Source of the DNA: Bacteroidota bacterium | Lineage (GTDB): Bacteria > Bacteroidota > Bacteroidia > Sphingobacteriales > Sphingobacteriaceae | Reading direction: 5' to 3' | Length of the DNA stretch: 59,144 nucleotides | Assembly (NCBI GenBank): GCA_021794195.1 | Contig: JAJYRG010000005.1 | Location: 1-59,144, forward strand | Position numbers and translations under genes: made by a program | Shown: positions 27,445-37,028 of the stretch, piece by piece | How positions within the stretch are numbered: position 1 is the first letter of the stretch | How the letters are laid out: the number at the start of each line of letters is the position of its first letter | Notes under the pieces: model-generated | The model's database searches: none | The model's input: the letters and a program-made list of their open reading frames with translations, nothing else | What the model was told of the DNA's origin: nothing

Positions 27445-28364
27445 CTTTTGCGCTTTTCTCTATATTCTCTCATGAGCTCTTCTCCCCCTTCCGCGAGTAA
27501 TGTTTTCGCGAAGTCTGCTCCGTTTATATTTTCAGTTCCCATTGAAAAAGATTTGTTGATTTCTACTTTCTCCCGGCCATCTAAAGAAAGTAAGATCCCG
27601 TGGAAAGAGATGTGTTGTTTTTCTTCATCATATCTGGCCAAAGCACCTATAGGAGCAGAGCAGCCTCCTTCTAATGTTTTGAGAAATTGGCGTTCAATCT
27701 GGGTCTCGATCTGGGATTTTTTATGATTTATATGAGAAAGTGTTTCTTTCAAAAGTTCATCATCTTCCCGACTAACGACCATGATAGCACCTTGGGCAGG
27801 AGCGGGGATCATCCATTCCAATATTTTGTAGGGAGCGGGCAATAAATCCAATCGCTCTAGGCCTGCCGCTGCAAAAATAGCACCGTTCCATTGGTTTTTA
27901 CGCGTCTTTTGGAGCCTTGTATTTATATTTCCCCGGAGATTTTCGATGCGGTGATTGGGATATCTGTTCAGCCATTGGGCGGTTCTTCTTAATGAACTGG
28001 TGGCTATTACAGCCTCGGCGTTCAAAAAATCTAAATTTCCATTGTACACCAAAACATCGTAGGGGTTGGCACGTTCCAAGACGGCTGCTTCCACAATACC
28101 TTTTGGCAAGCCTGTAGGTACATCTTTCATAGAATGCACGGCAATATCGATTTCATCGTTTAGCAGAGCGAGGTCTAGTGTTTTAGTAAATACACCGACA
28201 ATCCCAATTTCATATAAAGGTTTGTCAAGCACTATATCGCCCTGAGATTTCATCGGAACAATTTCTGCCGCATGACCTAAAGCGTTCAGCTTTTCAGCTA
28301 CAGTGTTCGCTTGCCACATCGCAAGTTGACTGCTTCGGGTGCCTATTCGTATTGTCTTATGCAT
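27441..28364 (-). CDS. hemC: Porphobilinogen deaminase (hydroxymethylbilane synthase)
   Basis: 307 residues from the ATG at 28364 (MHKTIRIGTRSSQLAMWQA); the TTG nine bases earlier is less likely. Other marks are DIAVHSMKDVPTGLP, SSLRRTAQW and NLRGNINTRL. The dipyrromethane cofactor Cys is in LEGGCSAPIGA. It polymerises four porphobilinogens. The start overlaps the end of hemA by 8 bp. Confidence 0.97.
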   Translation of the reverse strand: MHKTIRIGTRSSQLAMWQANTVAEKLNALGHAAEIVPMKSQGDIVLDKPLYEIGIVGVFTKTLDLALLNDEIDIAVHSMKDVPTGLPKGIVEAAVLERANPYDVLVYNGNLDFLNAEAVIATSSLRRTAQWLNRYPNHRIENLRGNINTRLQKTRKNQWNGAIFAAAGLERLDLLPAPYKILEWMIPAPAQGAIMVVSREDDELLKETLSHINHKKSQIETQIERQFLKTLEGGCSAPIGALARYDEEKQHISFHGILLSLDGREKVEINKSFSMGTENINGADFAKTLLAEGGEELMREYREKRKR

Positions 28365-29616
28365 TCTCTTCAATTTCTAATTGAAATACTTTTTCTACCC
28401 ACTCTTTACTCTCTTCGAGATTGTCTTCTTCACTTTTGAAATGTGTCGCAAAATGAGTGGTTACTTTTTGAATAATCCGAGTAGAAATAAGGTTGATTTG
28501 GTCTTCGTCAAAACTTTCCAATTTCTTTCTATGGTATTCTATTTCACCTTTTTTAATTTCCTCTAACTTTGTTTTTAATGCTTGAATCGTCGGAGCATAT
28601 TTTCTGGAATTTACCCAGTCCAAAAATTCCTTCTTTTCTTCTTTAATTATTTCTTCTGCTTTTGGAATGTGTTCTTCTCTTTTTTTAAGCGTTTTATTAG
28701 TTATTTGCGAAAGCTGATCCAAATGTATCAGCTCTACTCCTTCCATGTCTAAAACATTTGGTTTTACATTTCTGGGAATCGACAAATCTAAAATCAACAA
28801 GGGCTTGTGAAGGTTTAAATTTGCTTTATTGATAGTCGGTATTGGTGCTCCAGTGGCAACGATTAAAATATCAGACTCTTTGATTTCTTGAGTCAAATCC
28901 TTGTGCTCTTTGACAATAATGTTAAACTTTCCCGATACCTCTTCCGCCTTTTCTTTTGTCCTATTAATGACTGTGACATGATGTTTAGCTGTATGTTTGA
29001 CTAAGTTTTCGCAGGTATTTCGGCCTAACTTCCCTACCCCATACAATAAGACTTTCTTGTCAGAAATGTTTTTTATTTTATTCAAGATATAATGTACAGA
29101 TGCAAAGGCAACAGAGGTTGCTCCGGAGCTAATTTCAGTCTCGTTTTTTATTCTTTTGTTAGCGCGTATAGCGGAGTTGAACAGTCTCTCAAAGTAGTTA
29201 TCAATAAGACCAAACTTTTTAGATAGGGCAAAGGACTGCTTAAACTGTCCGGTTATTTCAAAATCTCCGAGGATTTGGCTGTCCAGCCCCGTTGCTACTC
29301 GAAAAATATGACGTATTGCCTCATTCTCTCTGTATATATAGCCTACCTTTTGAAACTCTGTTTCAGTTCCTCCGGTGTGTTTGACTAATAAGGAAACTAA
29401 TTGGTCGGGATATTTTGCCCATCCATACACTTCCGTTCTGTTACAGGTAGATATTACCAATAAGGGGGATATCCCTTCATCTTTCCCCTGTTTAAGCAGA
29501 GACTCTTTCGCATTATTTTGCAAACTAAACTTCCCCCTGATTTCTATATCAGCTTTTTGATAATTCAGTCCTACAGCATAAAAATATTTGCTTTTTAGTT
29601 TGCTTTCTTTCACCAT
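28357..29616 (-). CDS. hemA: Glutamyl-tRNA reductase
   Basis: 419 residues from the ATG that gives MVKESKLKSKYFYAVGLNY; a TTG 51 bp upstream is less convincing. The catalytic Cys is in the STCNRTEVYG box near 70; FRVATGLDSQILGD and the NADPH-binding GVGKLGRNTCENL follow, and a C-terminal dimerisation helix ends the protein. It reduces glutamyl-tRNA to glutamate-1-semialdehyde, the committed and usually controlled step of the C5 pathway. It heads the hem operon, and a motif shared with the araC-hemH region lies about 56 bp upstream of the start. Confidence 0.96.
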   Translation of the reverse strand: MVKESKLKSKYFYAVGLNYQKADIEIRGKFSLQNNAKESLLKQGKDEGISPLLVISTCNRTEVYGWAKYPDQLVSLLVKHTGGTETEFQKVGYIYRENEAIRHIFRVATGLDSQILGDFEITGQFKQSFALSKKFGLIDNYFERLFNSAIRANKRIKNETEISSGATSVAFASVHYILNKIKNISDKKVLLYGVGKLGRNTCENLVKHTAKHHVTVINRTKEKAEEVSGKFNIIVKEHKDLTQEIKESDILIVATGAPIPTINKANLNLHKPLLILDLSIPRNVKPNVLDMEGVELIHLDQLSQITNKTLKKREEHIPKAEEIIKEEKKEFLDWVNSRKYAPTIQALKTKLEEIKKGEIEYHRKKLESFDEDQINLISTRIIQKVTTHFATHFKSEEDNLEESKEWVEKVFQLEIEENA

Positions 29617-29671
29617 TGCACACTTATAGTTAATAAATCCAATCCCAAAACTACAAAGAGGTTCCAAAAAT

Positions 29672-29696
29672 AAATAACGCTATCGGCACTATTTTT
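29672..29696. promoter_or_regulatory. Candidate operator upstream of hemA (copy 1 of a shared 25-bp motif)
   Basis: It begins AAATAACGCTATC and ends ACTATTTTT. The copy at 38710-38734 matches 23 of 25 positions. The flanks form an imperfect dyad (AAATA and TATTT), which suits a dimeric regulator. It lies about 56 bp before the hemA start. The only two copies I found precede two haem biosynthesis units. Confidence 0.6.
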
Positions 29697-29820
29697 AGGG
29701 GTTAAGTTAAATAACCTCCATATTTCAATGTTATATCATCGAACAACCATTTTATGACTTGGGTTTGACTAAAAAATAGCCCATCTGGATTTGGGGAAAT
29801 AAATAGAGCACAATTTGATT
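29697..29820. other. Intergenic segment between hemA motif and cysN stop
   Basis: AT-rich; I see no gene. It separates the hemA promoter region from the downstream end of the cys operon on the same strand. No strong hairpin followed by a T-run was found. Confidence 0.5.
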
Positions 29821-31083
29821 TTATTGAATAAAACCTACGCCAGCTGTAGCATTTGTTTTACCATCAATCAAGATGAATACCCCATTATCTTTATTCTCTT
29901 TGTAAGTGTCAAAATAGAGAGGTTGGCCTACTTTTATGTTTACAAGTCCCAAATCATTCATGTTTAGCTTATCGGTTTTTTCAGTTGTACCGTTAAAAGA
30001 ACTTTTGATTTTATAATCTATTGAGGTTATTTTAGATTTTACTTGTTTGACTCCATGTTGCAAATAAAGCATAGTGGAAGAAAGAAGTGGTGTTTTATCC
30101 ATCCAGCAGATTATAGCTTTCAATTCTTTGGCTATTAAAGGTTTTTCTTGAGTCTTTACGATCAAGTCTCCCCGGGAAACATTTACTTCATCCTTTAAAG
30201 TGATGGTAATGGAAGAGCCTTTACTGGCACTTTCATACTGTTGGTCATAAAACTCAATGCTTTTTATTGTGCTTTTCGTTTCGGAAGGTAAAATAGTGAC
30301 TTCATCGTTTATTTTCAGTTCTCCTCCTCTCAGTTTACCGGCATAGCCTCTAAAGTCATGAAGAGATTCTTTTTTGGGGCGGATGACAGTTTGTATTTGA
30401 AAGCGTGCATGGGCGGCTTCCTGTGTTTCTTCTACTTTTAAATCTTCCAATACTTGCATTAAAGTCTTTCCGTCATACCATCGGAAGTTCTCAGAAGGAT
30501 TGACGACGTTTTCTCCATGCAAAGCACTGACCGGGATGAAGGTTACTTTCTGGTCTTTGAAGTCGGTGTTTTCGGTGAGTTTTTTAAAGTCTTCAATAAT
30601 AGACTGGAATCGTTGTTGGTCATAGCCAATAAGATCCATTTTATTAATGACGACAATAACTTCTTTTACCCTTAGTAAACTATTGATGAAATAATGTCTT
30701 CTGGTTTGTTCGACGACACCATTTCGTGCATCAATTAATATAAGGGACACATCCGAAGTGGAAGTTCCCGTAATCATGTTTCGGGTGTACTCTATATGAC
30801 CGGGAGTATCGGCAATGATGTAGGAACGATTGGGAGATGAAAAATAAATATGGGCAACATCAATCGTAATCCCCTGTTCTCTTTCAGCTGTTAAACCATC
30901 TGTAGCTAGTGAAAAATCAAGATAGTCATATCCTTTTTTTATACTGTTTTCTTCAATTGCTTTTAGTTTATCTTGTTTTAAGGATTTTGTATCGTACAAT
31001 ATACGACCGATCAGTGTCGATTTTCCATCATCTACGCTTCCAGAGGTGCTGATTTTTAAAACCTGATTTTTAGATGTGTTCAT
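29821..31083 (-). CDS. cysN: Sulfate adenylyltransferase large (GTPase) subunit
   Basis: 420 residues from the ATG that gives MNTSKNQVLKISTSGSVDD; earlier in-frame codons overlap cysD and lack family similarity. EF-Tu-like GTPase motifs are present: GSVDDGKSTLIGRILYD, ADTPGHIEYTRNM and VINKMDLIGYD; beta-barrel domains II and III follow. The length shows that no APS kinase domain is fused at the C-terminus. With CysD it activates sulfate to APS at the cost of GTP. It is the last gene of the cys operon. Confidence 0.95.
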   Translation of the reverse strand: MNTSKNQVLKISTSGSVDDGKSTLIGRILYDTKSLKQDKLKAIEENSIKKGYDYLDFSLATDGLTAEREQGITIDVAHIYFSSPNRSYIIADTPGHIEYTRNMITGTSTSDVSLILIDARNGVVEQTRRHYFINSLLRVKEVIVVINKMDLIGYDQQRFQSIIEDFKKLTENTDFKDQKVTFIPVSALHGENVVNPSENFRWYDGKTLMQVLEDLKVEETQEAAHARFQIQTVIRPKKESLHDFRGYAGKLRGGELKINDEVTILPSETKSTIKSIEFYDQQYESASKGSSITITLKDEVNVSRGDLIVKTQEKPLIAKELKAIICWMDKTPLLSSTMLYLQHGVKQVKSKITSIDYKIKSSFNGTTEKTDKLNMNDLGLVNIKVGQPLYFDTYKENKDNGVFILIDGKTNATAGVGFIQ

Positions 31084-31108
31084 TATGAGTGTTTTAGCAA
31101 TTTTTTTT

Positions 31109-32011
31109 TTAAAAATACCCTTGTTGTTTTCGTTGCTCCATCGCTGCTTCCGAGCGCTTGTCATCTATTCTTGCACCGCGTTCGGATAGGTTGGATTGTT
31201 TAATTTCATGGACAACTTGATCGATTTCAAATGCGAATGATTCCACAGCCGCTGTACAGCTCATGTCTCCAACCGTACGGAAGCGGACCGTTTTTTCCGT
31301 CACAATTTCATCTTCTTCGCGATAGACAACTGCATCGTTTGCGGGCCAAAGTAGATTGTCGCGTTCAAATACTTTCCTTTTATGGGCCATATAGATGGAA
31401 GGGATTTCGATGTTTTCCCGTTGGATATAATTCCATACATCTAATTCTGTCCAATTAGAAATTGGAAAGACACGGACATTTTGTCCAAAATCAATCCGTC
31501 CGTTAAGCATATCAAACACTTCCGGGCGTTGATTTTTTTCATCCCACTGTCCAAAATCATCGCGAACTGAAAAAATACGCTCTTTCGCCCGTGCTTTTTC
31601 TTCATCTCTACGTGCCCCTCCGATACAGGCATCAAAGCCGTGGGTTTCTATAGCTTGGAGCAAAGTTTCGATTTGTAATTTATTTCTGCTGGCATATTTT
31701 CCTGTCTCTTCTTTGACTATTCCGGCATCAATACTGTCTTGTACATAATGTACCTTAAGATCGAGGTCAAGTTCTTTTACCAATTTATCACGCAGGGCGA
31801 TTACTTCCGGAAAATTATGCCCGGTATCAATATGGAGCAATGGAAAAGGTATTTTACCGGGATAAAAAGCTTTTTTTGCCAAATGGACTAAAGTTATGGA
31901 GTCTTTTCCTCCGGAAAATAATATAGCAGGTTTTTCAAATTGACCCGCTACTTCTCTGAATATATAAATAGCCTCGTCTTCAAGAGGATTGTTTTTTACT
32001 TTTTGTAGCAT
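31109..32011 (-). CDS. cysD: Sulfate adenylyltransferase small subunit
   Basis: 300 residues. The PP-loop ATP motif is ILFSGGKDSITLVHLAKKAF near 32-51, followed by LLHIDTGHNFPEVI, GGARRDEEKARAKERIFS and FPISNWTELDVWNYI. It makes APS from sulfate and ATP together with CysN. It lies 13 bp after cysH and 25 bp before cysN. Confidence 0.97.
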   Translation of the reverse strand: MLQKVKNNPLEDEAIYIFREVAGQFEKPAILFSGGKDSITLVHLAKKAFYPGKIPFPLLHIDTGHNFPEVIALRDKLVKELDLDLKVHYVQDSIDAGIVKEETGKYASRNKLQIETLLQAIETHGFDACIGGARRDEEKARAKERIFSVRDDFGQWDEKNQRPEVFDMLNGRIDFGQNVRVFPISNWTELDVWNYIQRENIEIPSIYMAHKRKVFERDNLLWPANDAVVYREEDEIVTEKTVRFRTVGDMSCTAAVESFAFEIDQVVHEIKQSNLSERGARIDDKRSEAAMEQRKQQGYF

Positions 32012-32024
32012 ATCCTAAAAATTT

Positions 32025-32633
32025 TTATTGATGAATCCCACACTCTCTGTTTGCCAAAGCCTTAGTTGGGTCATAATATTTTTTTTCATTGGGGAGTTTA
32101 TGTCTTATTAGATACTCATCTAAATCAGTGTCTGACCAGTTGTAAAAGGGACTGACCTTCCATACACCATCCTTACTTTTAGAAATGACATCTAGGCTAT
32201 CACGAAATGATGTTTGCCCTTTTCTCAGATTAGTAAACCAGACATCGGGCTGATGCTCGTTCATGGCTCTTCTAAAGGGTTCCAGCTTTACTTGCTCGCT
32301 AAATAATTTATGTTCCGGGCTATCGACTTCAGGAATGCCAAGCACCACGTCGCGATATCCTGCGCTTTGGCGGGGAACGTAAATATGTATATTCAAGTTC
32401 AGCTTGTCAATCAGTTCTTTTGCATGCTGATAGGTGTTGCGGGTGTTGTATCCGGTATCGCACCATATTACTTTTATATCTGGCTTTTTAAGCGTTACAA
32501 GATGTAAGATAGCGCTTTCGTAAGGCCTGAAATTAGTCGTTATAACAGGATCTTTAGCCTGCTCAAGTGCCCAATCTACAATGCTTTCAGGACTCTTTTT
32601 TGTGAAATTATCATTCAAATGTTGAAGATCCAT
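32025..32633 (-). CDS. cysH: Phosphoadenosine phosphosulfate reductase (PAPS-type, no Fe-S cysteine motif)
   Basis: 202 residues from the ATG at 32633 (MDLQHLNDNFTKKSP), which follows the DUF2061 stop by 20 bp; an upstream ATG at 32684 would overlap that gene by 31 bp. The alpha/beta core includes VIWCDTGYNTRNTY, and the catalytic Cys sits in the C-terminal RECGIH box. The paired CC and CxxC cysteines of [4Fe-4S] APS reductases are absent, which points to the PAPS-using class. It reduces the activated sulfate to sulfite, using thioredoxin. The operon carries no APS kinase gene to make PAPS; see findings. Confidence 0.92.
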   Translation of the reverse strand: MDLQHLNDNFTKKSPESIVDWALEQAKDPVITTNFRPYESAILHLVTLKKPDIKVIWCDTGYNTRNTYQHAKELIDKLNLNIHIYVPRQSAGYRDVVLGIPEVDSPEHKLFSEQVKLEPFRRAMNEHQPDVWFTNLRKGQTSFRDSLDVISKSKDGVWKVSPFYNWSDTDLDEYLIRHKLPNEKKYYDPTKALANRECGIHQ

Positions 32634-32653
32634 ATCTATCTGATTTTTAGCTG

Positions 32654-32911
32654 TTAATTGTTTCCCCATTTGACCCGGGTCCATATACGTTCATGCACAA
32701 AATAGAGAAGTGTTTTTGAAGTCAGTTCAACGGCTCCTATCGAAAGTGCAATGGTAAAGTCCCCGGCAATCCACCAAGAGATTACTACAGTATCGATAGT
32801 GCCCACTATGCGCCACGAAATAGCCTTTACAAGACTTCGGAGAGGAAGCTCTCTTCTTTTCGACGGTTTTTGTACAGGTTTTACCTTGTTAATTATCTGA
32901 TCAACAAACAT
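32654..32911 (-). CDS. DUF2061 membrane protein in the cys operon
   Basis: 85 residues. A basic N-terminus (KPVQKPSKRRELPLRSLV) precedes the DUF2061 core: KAISWRIVGTIDTVVISWW, then IALSIGAVELTSKTLLYFVHERIW. Two hydrophobic segments suggest membrane insertion. DUF2061 genes often accompany sulfate assimilation genes in Bacteroidota, though their role is not established. It sits 3 bp after cysI and just upstream of cysH. Confidence 0.9.
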   Translation of the reverse strand: MFVDQIINKVKPVQKPSKRRELPLRSLVKAISWRIVGTIDTVVISWWIAGDFTIALSIGAVELTSKTLLYFVHERIWTRVKWGNN

Positions 32912-32914
32912 TTT

Positions 32915-34588
32915 CTAATCAATGATTTTTTTTCGGTGTACAAAATCACCAAAGGTCTCCTTCTCTTCTCTTTCTTCTGCGTAGCTTTTGATGATGGGTT
33001 CCAGTTCTTTCAAAATACCCGCTTCGTCTAACATTTCCCGATATAATGTATTCAAACGATCTCCATTGTGACTTGCCCCCAGATAGACATTATATCTCCC
33101 CGGAGATTTCCCTATGAAGCCAATCTCTCCTAATCGGGAGCGCCCACATCCATTGGGGCAGCCTGTCATTCTGATTGTGATGGCCTCCTCTTCTAAGCCA
33201 TTATCCCTGATGATGGTGTCCAATTTGTCTATTAAAGAAGGCAGATAGCGTTCTGCTTCTGCAAAAGCCAATCCACAGGTGTTTAAGGCTACACACGCTA
33301 TGGCATTTCGACGTAACCCTGTATGGGTCACATCGTTTTGAACACCATGCTTAATAAGTATTTCTTCGATTTGTTGCTTGTCTTTCTCTTCAACGTTGCC
33401 TATAATAAGATTTTGGTTACCCGTCAATCGGAAATCACCGGTATGAATTTCAGCGACCTCACGTAAGGCACTTTTCAGTGTATAGTTTTCTTGATCCTTT
33501 ACACGGCCGTTTTCTACAAATAAAGTGTAGAACCATTTGTTGTTAATTCCTTTCAGCCAACCATATAGGTCTCCATTGGTTGTAAAATGAAAGGGTTTGT
33601 TCGGTTCTAAAGCATACCCAAGTCTCTTTTCAAGCTCCTCAACAAACCAATCTACTCCTCTATGTGCTATGGTGTATTTGATACGTGCATGTTTACGATC
33701 CTTCCTATTCCCATAATCCCTTTGTATTTCTATGACTTTTTCTGCTACATTGATAAGTTCTTCTGGCTTTATAAACCCGATGTAATCTGCCAGCCGCGGA
33801 TACGTAGTCTCATCGCCAAATGTAGCTCCCATGCCTCCCCCTACAGATACATTAAAACCTACCAGCTTTCCCTTTTCTTCTATGACCGTAAAGCCCAGAT
33901 CGCTGGCGTATACGTCAATGTCATTATTAGGAGGGATAGCGATCCCAATTTTAAATTTCCGTGGCAGGTACCTTTTTTTATACAAAGGCTCTACTTCCTC
34001 TTGAGTGGTTTTTACTTTTTCTTTATTTAACCATATCTCATAGTATGCATTTGACTTAGGAAGGAAATACTCACTTAATTCGGCAGCATATTTATATGCT
34101 TCTTCGGCTACTGCTGACTTGAAAGGATTAGGATTACACATAACGTTCCTGTTTACATCCCCGCAGGTAGCAATAGTAGTCATCAACGCATTATTGATGG
34201 ATTGCATGGAAGATTTTAGATTTTTTTTGAAAATTCCATGAAATTGAAACGACTGACGGGTGGTCAGCTTTAACGTTCCGTCTGCATATTCGGAAGAAAT
34301 CTTATCCAAAGCTAACCATTGAGCAGGAGTGGCTACACCTCCGGCAGCCCTGACTCTTATCATAAATTGATATAAAGGCTCGAGTTTTTGTTTTTTCCGC
34401 TCTTTTTCTACATCTCTATCATGCTGTTGATAAGAACCATGAAATTTAAGGATTTTCGTGTCTTCATAAGGTAGAGAGCCTGTTATAGGATCATTAAGAG
34501 AGTCTTCAATTGTACCTCTGAGATAATTACTTTCTTCTTTTAGATATTCATCAGGAGAAACATTTTCTTTATTATTTTTCACTGCCAT
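32915..34588 (-). CDS. cysI: Assimilatory sulfite reductase, sirohaem-containing subunit
   Basis: 557 residues, full length. Two ferredoxin-like/sulfite reductase repeats are visible. The sirohaem/[4Fe-4S] site cysteines are in ACVALNTCGLAF and MTGCPNGCGRSRLGEI, and substrate Arg residues lie in TRQSFQFHG and TGNQNLIIGNV. It takes electrons from CysJ and reduces sulfite to sulfide. Sirohaem comes from CobA and the CysG-like protein of the same operon. Confidence 0.96.
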   Translation of the reverse strand: MAVKNNKENVSPDEYLKEESNYLRGTIEDSLNDPITGSLPYEDTKILKFHGSYQQHDRDVEKERKKQKLEPLYQFMIRVRAAGGVATPAQWLALDKISSEYADGTLKLTTRQSFQFHGIFKKNLKSSMQSINNALMTTIATCGDVNRNVMCNPNPFKSAVAEEAYKYAAELSEYFLPKSNAYYEIWLNKEKVKTTQEEVEPLYKKRYLPRKFKIGIAIPPNNDIDVYASDLGFTVIEEKGKLVGFNVSVGGGMGATFGDETTYPRLADYIGFIKPEELINVAEKVIEIQRDYGNRKDRKHARIKYTIAHRGVDWFVEELEKRLGYALEPNKPFHFTTNGDLYGWLKGINNKWFYTLFVENGRVKDQENYTLKSALREVAEIHTGDFRLTGNQNLIIGNVEEKDKQQIEEILIKHGVQNDVTHTGLRRNAIACVALNTCGLAFAEAERYLPSLIDKLDTIIRDNGLEEEAITIRMTGCPNGCGRSRLGEIGFIGKSPGRYNVYLGASHNGDRLNTLYREMLDEAGILKELEPIIKSYAEEREEKETFGDFVHRKKIID

Positions 34589-34606
34589 TATTTTATTATT
34601 TGTTTT

Positions 34607-36421
34607 TTAATAAACATCCACTTGGTATCTTCCGGATTTACGGAGTTCTTTGACATAATTATTTGCAGACTCCTCTTCCATATTCCCATGTGCTTTAATA
34701 ATACTGATCAATGCATTATCTACATCTTTTGCCATGTAGTCTTTATCGCCGCATACATAGAAATGTGCACCTTCTTCCAGCCATGTAAAGAGTTCCTTTC
34801 CTTTTTCAAGCATTTTGTGCTGTACATATACTTTTTCTTCCTGATCTCTTGAAAAAGCGACATCTAAGCGCGTCAAGAGCCCCTCTTCATGGTATTGTAA
34901 CCATTCGGACTGATAGAGGAAATCTGTGGTAAAATTTCGATCGCCGAAAAACAGCCATGATTTACCTGCTGCTTCCTGAGCTTCCCTATGTTGGAGGAAA
35001 GATCGAAACGGCGCTATACCGGTACCCGGCCCTACCATGATGACCGGTTTTTCGGAGTCATCGGGAAGTTTGAACCGGTTGTTTGGATCAATAAAAACTT
35101 TAACCTGGTCATCTTCTTCTAGCTGATCGGCTAAAAAGGTAGAGCAAACCCCCTCTTTTTGTCTGCCATAAGCTTCATATCTTACCGAAGAAACTAATAT
35201 GTGGACTTCATCTTCTACTTCTTCCTGACTGGAAGCTATAGAATACATTCTCGGCATATTTTTTCTAAGAATAGATAGAAAGCTTTGCGGTGTAAACTCA
35301 TACTCTTCCTCCTGTAGCAAGTCAAGAATATCGCGCCCATAGAGATATTCGGTCAAGGCTTCTTTATCTTCTATTAGGTTTTTAATTTTTTCACTGCCCG
35401 TGATTTCAGCAAAATGTTTTAAAGATACGACGGTCAGTATAGTCAGTTCATAATCTTCTGTCAAGGCTTCTCTCAAGGATTTATTTCCTTCATGTGTTTC
35501 TACCCCTTCATCACCTGTGAAATGTAAATGTTTTAAGACGGCATCGACAAGATCGGATTTGTTAAGGCCATAAATACCGAGTGCATCTCCCGGCTCATAT
35601 TTTAAATGTGAACCTTCTAAATCCAATTCTAAATGGATGGTTTCTTTTGCAGAGCCCCTTCCATTGAGATTGATTTTTTCCAAGACCGTTGCTTTGAATG
35701 GGTTTTTACGATTATACGCTGTCTCGGGTTCGGGGAGTATAACCTGTGGTGCTCCTATATTTTGATTACTACTACTCTGTTGTGTTTCAGCGTGAGCAAG
35801 AACGTTGGTGATCCACTCTTCATAATTGTCTTCATAATCGACATCACAATCTACCCGATCGTGGAGGGCTTTGGCTCCTTTTTTCGCCAGTGCGGAGTCA
35901 AAATCCTTTCCGGTTTGGCAAAACTGAGCATACGAAGAATCTCCTAATGCTAATATACTATAAGAAATATGGTCTAATTTCGGTGCTCTTTTCCCCCTCA
36001 AAAATTCAAGCAATCCTTCGGCTTGTAACGGAGGATCACCTTCTCCATCAGTACTGACGATAATTAATAATTCTTTGATTTTTTTTAAAGTGTTGGTTTT
36101 AAAAGCATCCATTCCCACCACTTTGGTTTTTCTTCCTGATTTTTCTAATCGTTGAGCGGAATCCTTTGCCAGACTTTCACTGTTCCCGGTAGCTGTCCCA
36201 TACAAAATCCATATAGGTTCTACATCATCTGTCACAAGTGTTCCGGCGGGGTCTACATGTGTTTGTGATATACTGGGCGCCTGTAAGGCGACTTCAATGC
36301 CTGTCAAATATCCATTTAGCCATTGGATTTGCCCCGTATTCAAGCCAGGTAATACCTTACTTAAACTATCTGCTTGACTTTCATCAAAGGGTCCTCTTCT
36401 TAAGCTTGCTTTTAAATCCAT
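34607..36421 (-). CDS. cysJ: Assimilatory sulfite reductase, flavoprotein subunit
   Basis: 604 residues. A flavodoxin-like FMN domain (ILYGTATGNSESLAKDSAQ near 73; STDGEGDPPLQAEGL) is followed by a connecting helical domain, an FAD domain (PRMYSIASSQ) and an NADPH domain (IMVGPGTGIAPFRSFLQHR, FFGDRNFTTDFLY, YVCGDKDYMAKDV). The C-terminus GRYQVDVY is typical. It passes electrons from NADPH to CysI. It is 1 bp from the CysG-like gene upstream and 18 bp from cysI. Confidence 0.97.
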   Translation of the reverse strand: MDLKASLRRGPFDESQADSLSKVLPGLNTGQIQWLNGYLTGIEVALQAPSISQTHVDPAGTLVTDDVEPIWILYGTATGNSESLAKDSAQRLEKSGRKTKVVGMDAFKTNTLKKIKELLIIVSTDGEGDPPLQAEGLLEFLRGKRAPKLDHISYSILALGDSSYAQFCQTGKDFDSALAKKGAKALHDRVDCDVDYEDNYEEWITNVLAHAETQQSSSNQNIGAPQVILPEPETAYNRKNPFKATVLEKINLNGRGSAKETIHLELDLEGSHLKYEPGDALGIYGLNKSDLVDAVLKHLHFTGDEGVETHEGNKSLREALTEDYELTILTVVSLKHFAEITGSEKIKNLIEDKEALTEYLYGRDILDLLQEEEYEFTPQSFLSILRKNMPRMYSIASSQEEVEDEVHILVSSVRYEAYGRQKEGVCSTFLADQLEEDDQVKVFIDPNNRFKLPDDSEKPVIMVGPGTGIAPFRSFLQHREAQEAAGKSWLFFGDRNFTTDFLYQSEWLQYHEEGLLTRLDVAFSRDQEEKVYVQHKMLEKGKELFTWLEEGAHFYVCGDKDYMAKDVDNALISIIKAHGNMEEESANNYVKELRKSGRYQVDVY

Positions 36422-36422
36422 T

Positions 36423-37028
36423 TTAAATACTTGTTTTTTCTTCGTTCTCCGCTACGATAACGGATGTAATTTCATTTAGTTTTTTTACTTTATATGCAAA
36501 ATCCCCTTTTAAAGAATCCCGGATAGACCGTAGATTTTGTAATACAGATTCCATTTCATCGGGGAGGGTGTCAGTGAGTACTTCGCGCATTCGCTTAGCC
36601 ATTGTCGGGGATCGTCCATTGGTAGAGATGGCTATTTTTAGATTCCCCTTTTGCACGATACTTCCTAAATAAAAATCGCATATATGAGGGGTGTCAGCTA
36701 CATTTACTAAAAGCCCTTTCTCTTTAGCCAGAGAATATATTTTATGGTTTATCTCCGGGCTGTCTGTAGCAACTATGACCAAATCTATCTGATCCAGATC
36801 CGAAGTTGAAAAAGGTTTTTCTTGTAGTGTTACTCCTGAATAAGTTTTTGCATATTGCTTTATCTCGTTGGAAATATGTTTCCCGACGAGAGTGATGTTT
36901 GCTTCTGGAGCATTGGACAGTAAAGCTGTTAGTTTTTCTAATCCTACATCGCCACCGCCCACAATTAGTGAATGCAAGCGTTCTAGTTTGAAAAAAACAG
37001 GAAAAAGTGTATTCTTGTCAGGTTTCAT
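36423..37028 (-). CDS. Bifunctional precorrin-2 dehydrogenase/sirohydrochlorin ferrochelatase (CysG N-part)
   Basis: 201 residues. The Rossmann motif SLIVGGGDVGLEKLTALL is near 16-33, NVADTPHICDFYLGSIVQKG near 110-130, then AISTNGRSPTMAKRMRE and a helical C-terminal part. It corresponds to the N-terminal half of E. coli CysG; the methyltransferase half is the separate gene cobA. Together they turn uroporphyrinogen III into sirohaem. Overlap with cobA is 4 bp. Confidence 0.94.
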   Translation of the reverse strand: MKPDKNTLFPVFFKLERLHSLIVGGGDVGLEKLTALLSNAPEANITLVGKHISNEIKQYAKTYSGVTLQEKPFSTSDLDQIDLVIVATDSPEINHKIYSLAKEKGLLVNVADTPHICDFYLGSIVQKGNLKIAISTNGRSPTMAKRMREVLTDTLPDEMESVLQNLRSIRDSLKGDFAYKVKKLNEITSVIVAENEEKTSI